This document shows positions 32,555-36,598 of a stretch of DNA of 36,598 bases, piece after piece; the stretch's first letter is position 1, and every line of letters begins with the position of its first letter. A program made the translations under genes and the position numbers. This DNA comes from Ignavibacteriaceae bacterium (GTDB lineage: Bacteria; Bacteroidota; Ignavibacteria; Ignavibacteriales; Ignavibacteriaceae). The stretch is from positions 1-36,598 of the forward strand of contig JACZKK010000054.1 in the NCBI GenBank assembly GCA_014860115.1, given 5' to 3'. Below the pieces are notes generated by a model. It was not told the DNA's origin. It did not search any database and saw only the letters and a list, made by a program, of their open reading frames with translations.

Positions 32555-35530
32555 TTAAATTACAACCATTATCAACACAGCTTTGGAATTATAAAAGTAA
32601 ATCTCTGAACCATCATTATCATCTCCCTCGCCCTCGTATCCACCATTCTCATAGATTGTATTGTAACCTGATAATCCGTACGGTAACGCTGGATTGCCTA
32701 TATACTCACCTTTCATATATGGATTTGAATTTGCACCAACGTAAATACCGTGGTATTTGTTGCTCGTAATTGCGTTGACTCCAATTTTTGGTGATGAGTT
32801 TCCTAATTGTATTGCTGATGTATGTCCACTTATCATATTCCCATATATAATTCCTCCACTGCTCAAGGATAGTATTCCTTGAAGTTCTTCATTACTAGAT
32901 CCGATCTTGTTGCAAACTATTAACGCATCAGAAACATTTGAAAGATAAATGCCGCAATCTGTATCCGTTATTTCATTCCACCGAATTAAAATACTTGATG
33001 TATTGTTAACAAATATTCCATATTCTGAATTGTCAATTGAACAATTATTTATTTTAATAGGTACATTCTCTTCACCGCTTCTACCGGCAATACTGATTGA
33101 ATTATCTTCGCACTCAATAAAATCAACATATTCTACTATTAAGGAATCGGCATTTAGTTCTGAGAATATACCAGTTCCTGCATTTTTTATTTCACAGTAT
33201 GCGATGGTTAGTGATCCTCCGGATTTTACTATTATTCCATTGCTGTCTGCAGGTGAAAGAAAATCAAGAATAAGTTTATGTTCTGCTGTACCTGAAATAG
33301 TTACAGATCCTTCAATTATTAAACTTAAATTATTATAGAATTTCATTGTCCCGCCAGAAGTTGTAATAATACTGCCGTTATCTTTTATTGTTATGGTTCT
33401 ATCCACATTGTAATTACTGTTAACAGTAAGCACTGCATCATCTTCAATCGTCATTTCATCAAGCAATGTTGTTGTACTTGAAATGGTTTCGTCGTAAAGC
33501 AATCTTCCACCATATTTTATCACTGGTGCAACGCGGTATAGTCTTCCTTCTCCCGCTGGCATTTCTTCAAAATATTCTATAGAAGAATTATAATTAATGG
33601 TTGTATCAACTCTTCCAATTCCTACTTCTATATCTGTGAAGCTAATATTATGATAGCTAGTATTGTTTGAAACAATTAATTTGCTTTCTACAGCATTATT
33701 CGTCCTGAGATTAGTTAAAAGAAAATGTTTGTTATCAGAATAATCTTTATGGCTGAAAAATCCAGCGTGCCAGAAATAGCTCATCCCATAATGCTGTATT
33801 GAGAGATAATCGTGCTCATTATCTTGCGGTGGCGGCTGTTCCTGATATTCCATATCTATGTATTCACCCGTATAATCCAAACCCATCAACGTTTTGCCAA
33901 GCTTGCCTGTTAATCTTGGTGCTAAATTATTTTTAATTTCATAATATAATTCTGTCCCTTCAGCAGTTGGACTAACAATAGCATCCTTTAGGGTCGTACC
34001 ACAATAACCCTCTCCAGATACGTATGAATCAAACCATTTGAAGAAAATACCTTTTGCACCGTGAGCTGAAGCAAGCATTACCATTGCTCTAAGTTCTGCG
34101 GGTTGCGGTTTTCTCCAAATACACCATTCTGGATCTTCATTAGGCTCGTTGTAGTTTGTTCGATATCCCTCTGCTTGAACATTGAACCAGAAATTTGAAT
34201 CCAATGCGCTTGTCCTCTGAAGATTAAATCTTAAAAATTCAAAATCTTCATAACGTATAGTCGTGTAGTCCTCAAGACAAGGATTGTTTGACAAAGTAAT
34301 TCTTTTTGGTTTTGCTATATTGTAAAACATACTTACTTCATCTTCGCCATTTATTTCATAATTATCCCAGCTCCAGGTTGGATTGAAAGGTACAACTAAT
34401 GGTGTGTTAGGATTTACACTCCGCACTAATTCATCAACTACACGGATTGGTGTGTAACAGTCTATCGAGTAAGGCTCATCTACACCAAGCCAGTATCTTA
34501 TGTTTTGCCATGTTTGATTGTTAAAACTCGCAGCGTAGTCTTGAATTCTGGTTGTAATAAGTCCTGGGGTTTCGACATATTCATTCCAGCCGTTATTATC
34601 ATAGACTTCGACATAGTCAATGTAAAGAGTGCAAAGAGTATCATCTCTCAACCAATCGACACAGAATTGGATACCCGTAAAGGATTCAGAATCAATATAA
34701 CCAACTGGTGAAGGAACTCCTTCAGCTACTGAAAATTTCATTGGTAAGCTAAACTCGGGTGGATATTCATACCTACCTAAAGGAGTATTTGGGTCCAAAT
34801 AGAAATCATCGAATCCTCCGCTACTATCAAAATCTCTAACCTTCAATGTTCTCTGGATAAAAGTCGTATCCTGTGGGTAAGTGTTTTCGTATCGATAGCT
34901 GAACACCACTTTTATGATACATACATCTTCATCCGAATTTGCACCACCGTGGTTATCAAGTGCCATTCGAAATCTTGGGGTGTAAGATAAGCAACCAGGC
35001 TGATTGTAACAGGTATCATAAAGCCATCGTTTATATCTTTTATCCTGTCTGTAATGTGGACCAAACATAATAGAATTTTTGGGATCAGTTATTCCTATTG
35101 TTGACCAGCACGATACTGTATCATTCCAAAAAGCTTGCTGACCCCATTTATGTTTTACTCCAACTCTTGCTTCATCAGTTTGATTCTCTTCTGCTTCCCA
35201 TTTTGAATAATAACAGGTTGTATAGTGTGCAATCCAGTCTGTTTTATTTTGAACATTGCTTGCTAAAATATTATAGTCTTTTAAATGACTCCAAGTACTT
35301 ACAATATCAGCCCGCTGCGAAATTGTATTCATTCCGCTTGTATCGAAAGGATCATAAAAAATTGTGTTCTCGATAGTTTGATTGTGGAACTCAGCACCAA
35401 TATAAAACTTATCCTCTCCCGCTGGGGTTTCTTGTGCTGATACTGTTATACTGTATAAAAGCAAAGCTATTATTATTATCCAGCTTCCTGGATAAAACAG
35501 ATAATACATATGGTGAGTTTTGTGTTTCAT
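32555..35530 (-). CDS. N-terminal part of a frameshifted secreted protein: glycosidase-like region and right-handed beta-helix
   Basis: 991 codons from the ATG at 35530, with GGAGGA just upstream and a signal peptide ending SITVSAQ. Residues about 40-330 are beta-rich. Residues about 335-600 suggest a TIM-barrel glycosidase-like fold: IRYWLGVDEPY with E352, WFNVQAEGYRTNYNEPNEDP, and RAMVMLASAHGAKGIFFKWF near 490. No named hydrolase family is claimed. Residues about 690-985 are a right-handed beta-helix of short repeats (INNCSIDNSEYGIFVNNTS, ITDTDCGIYLSNVSDALIV). The last residues (AVLIMVVI) are out of character, and the true continuation lies in the next frame at 31473-32588. Joined, it would be about 1350 residues, exported by Sec and then T9SS, perhaps acting on polysaccharide. 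Confidence 0.8.
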   Translation of the reverse strand: MKHKTHHMYYLFYPGSWIIIIALLLYSITVSAQETPAGEDKFYIGAEFHNQTIENTIFYDPFDTSGMNTISQRADIVSTWSHLKDYNILASNVQNKTDWIAHYTTCYYSKWEAEENQTDEARVGVKHKWGQQAFWNDTVSCWSTIGITDPKNSIMFGPHYRQDKRYKRWLYDTCYNQPGCLSYTPRFRMALDNHGGANSDEDVCIIKVVFSYRYENTYPQDTTFIQRTLKVRDFDSSGGFDDFYLDPNTPLGRYEYPPEFSLPMKFSVAEGVPSPVGYIDSESFTGIQFCVDWLRDDTLCTLYIDYVEVYDNNGWNEYVETPGLITTRIQDYAASFNNQTWQNIRYWLGVDEPYSIDCYTPIRVVDELVRSVNPNTPLVVPFNPTWSWDNYEINGEDEVSMFYNIAKPKRITLSNNPCLEDYTTIRYEDFEFLRFNLQRTSALDSNFWFNVQAEGYRTNYNEPNEDPEWCIWRKPQPAELRAMVMLASAHGAKGIFFKWFDSYVSGEGYCGTTLKDAIVSPTAEGTELYYEIKNNLAPRLTGKLGKTLMGLDYTGEYIDMEYQEQPPPQDNEHDYLSIQHYGMSYFWHAGFFSHKDYSDNKHFLLTNLRTNNAVESKLIVSNNTSYHNISFTDIEVGIGRVDTTINYNSSIEYFEEMPAGEGRLYRVAPVIKYGGRLLYDETISSTTTLLDEMTIEDDAVLTVNSNYNVDRTITIKDNGSIITTSGGTMKFYNNLSLIIEGSVTISGTAEHKLILDFLSPADSNGIIVKSGGSLTIAYCEIKNAGTGIFSELNADSLIVEYVDFIECEDNSISIAGRSGEENVPIKINNCSIDNSEYGIFVNNTSSILIRWNEITDTDCGIYLSNVSDALIVCNKIGSSNEELQGILSLSSGGIIYGNMISGHTSAIQLGNSSPKIGVNAITSNKYHGIYVGANSNPYMKGEYIGNPALPYGLSGYNTIYENGGYEGEGDDNDGSEIYFYNSKAVLIMVVI

Positions 35531-35575
35531 AAATCCTCCACTGTTTATGTGTGAATAAAGTATTTATTTAATAAC

Positions 35576-35638
35576 GTCATTCTGAACGAAGTGAAGAATC
35601 TCTGAGATTCTTCAGTCGCTTCGCTCCTTCAGAATGAC
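35576..35638. repeat. 63-base palindromic repeat between two T9SS cargo genes
   Basis: Outer arms GTCATTCTGAA (35576-35586) and TTCAGAATGAC (35628-35638) and inner arms GAAGAATCTC (35593-35602) and GAGATTCTTC (35604-35613) make one long imperfect hairpin with GAACGAAGTG facing CGCTTCGCTCC. It resembles dispersed GTCATTCTGA..CGAAG elements found across Bacteroidota genomes. It starts five bases past the stop of the gene to its right and may serve as that gene's transcript end. Confidence 0.85.
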
Positions 35639-35643
35639 TGTCA

Positions 35644-36598
35644 TCATTTTATATATATCATTTTCTTTACATCACTATACACTGGTATCCGGTTATCTCT
35701 GCTTACGAAAATCTGGTAGATGTATACCCCACTGCTAAGGACAGGAATGGATTCCTGTCCTACGGAAAAATCTACTTCATAATAACCCGCTTCCTGAACT
35801 TCATTGACCAACACAGAAACCAATTCTCCTTTAATGTCATAAACATAAAGCTTCACATATCCTCTCTCTTTCAGCTTGTAGCCTATCTTTGTGCTTGGGT
35901 TGAATGGATTAGGATAATTCTGGTATAGAATGTAATTGTTTACCGGTTTCCATTCATCTTTCACTGATGTCACAATTACTCCTACTTCTTCCGATGGGTT
36001 TGATTCATTTCCCTGGTTATCAACTGCTGTAAGCTTGAAGTAAAGACTTTCAACTCCGGTTGGAATTACAAAATAATAGAACGTATCAGGCTGTGAAGAA
36101 ATAAGTTTGGTTGAATCTATCTGGAAGTTATTTGTTGTATCATAAAATAAATTATAATAGCCGAAGTCCGCTTCTGTGTTTTTGTTCCATTTCAGAGTTA
36201 CAATATTGCTGTCAACATTAGCAGTCAGATTAACCGGAGGTCCGGGCGGCAGATCAAGATAAATATAGCTTTCACCAAAAGGTCCGCCGTAAAGACCAAT
36301 GTCGCTTACGCTTTCATCTTTGTCAAGAATAGTAGGGTCGCCTGCATCGATGAGTGATGAATACATCTGAAGTCTGAAATCCAAATCTCCCTGTGTTGTG
36401 TCCTCGTTTACTACCATTGGGTCAACCGAAAGGTTTGTTGTATCACCTGCAAAACCAGAATAGTTAACGTCGTTATTCCAAAGATTGTTGTATTGAACCA
36501 AAAGATTTTGTATCCCACCTCCGGAAATACCTGTGACAGTGTTAACAACCACATTGTTTTTAACCGTGTTTGAACCACCCACTAACATACCTTCTGGT
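35644..36598 (-). CDS. C-terminal part of a secreted T9SS cargo protein (beta-helix end, FN3 domain, sorting domain); N-terminus outside window
   Basis: The frame is open to the window edge (PEG precedes the Met at 36588), so the gene begins outside. The visible 318 residues run in order: end of a beta-helix/right-handed repeat (NTVKNNVVVNTVTGISGGGI, VQYNNLWNN); a DUF1565-like close (DFRLQMYSSLIDAGDP, DIGLYGGPFG); a fibronectin type III domain (PPGPPVNLTANVDSNIVTLKW to the SNPSEEVGV segment); and a T9SS type A sorting domain (YQNYPNPFNPSTKIGYKL, YVYDIKGELVSVLVNEVQEAG, LSSGVYIYQI, KKMIYIK). The product should be secreted or surface-bound; what it binds is unknown. Compared with the sorting domain at 31473, it has about five extra residues (VGQESIPV region), exactly where a perfect DNA palindrome lies. 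Confidence 0.88.
   Translation of the reverse strand, partial: PEGMLVGGSNTVKNNVVVNTVTGISGGGIQNLLVQYNNLWNNDVNYSGFAGDTTNLSVDPMVVNEDTTQGDLDFRLQMYSSLIDAGDPTILDKDESVSDIGLYGGPFGESYIYLDLPPGPPVNLTANVDSNIVTLKWNKNTEADFGYYNLFYDTTNNFQIDSTKLISSQPDTFYYFVIPTGVESLYFKLTAVDNQGNESNPSEEVGVIVTSVKDEWKPVNNYILYQNYPNPFNPSTKIGYKLKERGYVKLYVYDIKGELVSVLVNEVQEAGYYEVDFSVGQESIPVLSSGVYIYQIFVSRDNRIPVYSDVKKMIYIK
35738..35761. repeat. Perfect palindrome inside the T9SS sorting domain coding sequence
   Basis: Arms AGGACAGGAAT (35738-35748) and ATTCCTGTCCT (35751-35761) are exact reverse complements around two bases. It encodes, on the minus strand, the GQESIPVL segment of the sorting domain. The arm core ACAGGAAT/ATTCCTGT also occurs in the palindromic repeat at 30451-30470. 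Confidence 0.8.

Noticed and set aside
32578-32592. Programmed -1 frameshift site
   Set aside because: The local sequence (TTCCAAAGC on the minus strand) is not an XXXYYYZ heptamer, so an indel is more likely than recoding.
32949-33338. 129-codon plus-strand frame inside the beta-helix gene
   Set aside because: Antisense shadow of the repeat-rich coding region, which is itself well supported.
31473-36598. T9SS genes as a mobile or horizontally gained island
   Set aside because: No integrase, transposase, tRNA or flanking direct repeats; base use is like the rest of the window, and such cargo genes are normal in this lineage.

Overview
The window reads as ordinary chromosome of an AT-rich Gram-negative bacterium of the Bacteroidota/Chlorobi side, most likely Ignavibacteria (Ignavibacteriales) or a close relative. 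Reasons seen in the sequence: two proteins end in type IX secretion sorting domains containing YQNYPNPFNP, the form common in Ignavibacteria; there is a SusC/CirA-type TonB receptor with an N-terminal carboxypeptidase-regulatory domain, a DUF4286 protein, lipoproteins and an outer-membrane barrel. No rRNA, tRNA, phage, transposase, integrase or CRISPR array was seen.

Layout. 1-2862 (+): copper module, with the C-terminal end of an AraC-type regulator, a CopZ-like chaperone and a CopA ATPase, and a candidate AraC-type operator before copZ. 2874-7482 (-): a lipoprotein, a bacterioferritin, a CBS-less IMPDH/GMPR-family enzyme translationally coupled to oligoendopeptidase F, and a second lipoprotein. 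7576-9406 (-): DUF4286 protein behind a DASS/SLC13 anion symporter. 9407-9758: a divergent intergenic region with nested inverted repeats and six copies of one hexamer. 9759-12271 (+): an M23 envelope peptidase and signal peptidase I, closed by a strong two-way terminator against a TonB-dependent receptor (-). 15426-18057 (+): an M16 peptidase pair, one catalytic and one with the zinc motif lost.

18072-22510 (-): a tightly spaced run, transcribed truA, SDR reductase, DUF2231 membrane protein, outer-membrane barrel, enoyl-CoA hydratase, and an anchored protein faintly like divergent polysaccharide deacetylases. 22640-26452 (+): a soluble seven-PAS hybrid histidine kinase whose stop codon abuts that of a convergent aldehyde dehydrogenase. 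26453-31383 (-): aldehyde dehydrogenase, SpoIIE/RsbU-type phosphatase, M64 metallopeptidase, then (after a palindromic repeat) pyrE and a pterin carbinolamine dehydratase. 31473-36598 (-): secreted T9SS cargo. One large glycosidase-like/beta-helix protein is split by a frameshift, and a second beta-helix/FN3 protein is cut by the window edge.

No undescribed multi-gene system was recognised. The most unusual signals are a perfect palindrome inside a T9SS sorting domain, the hexamer/inverted-repeat cluster at 9576-9723, the 21-bp-phased TGTAAC repeat before copZ, palindromic elements placed just after stop codons, the frameshifted giant secreted protein, and an M64 peptidase gene coupled to a phosphatase gene.
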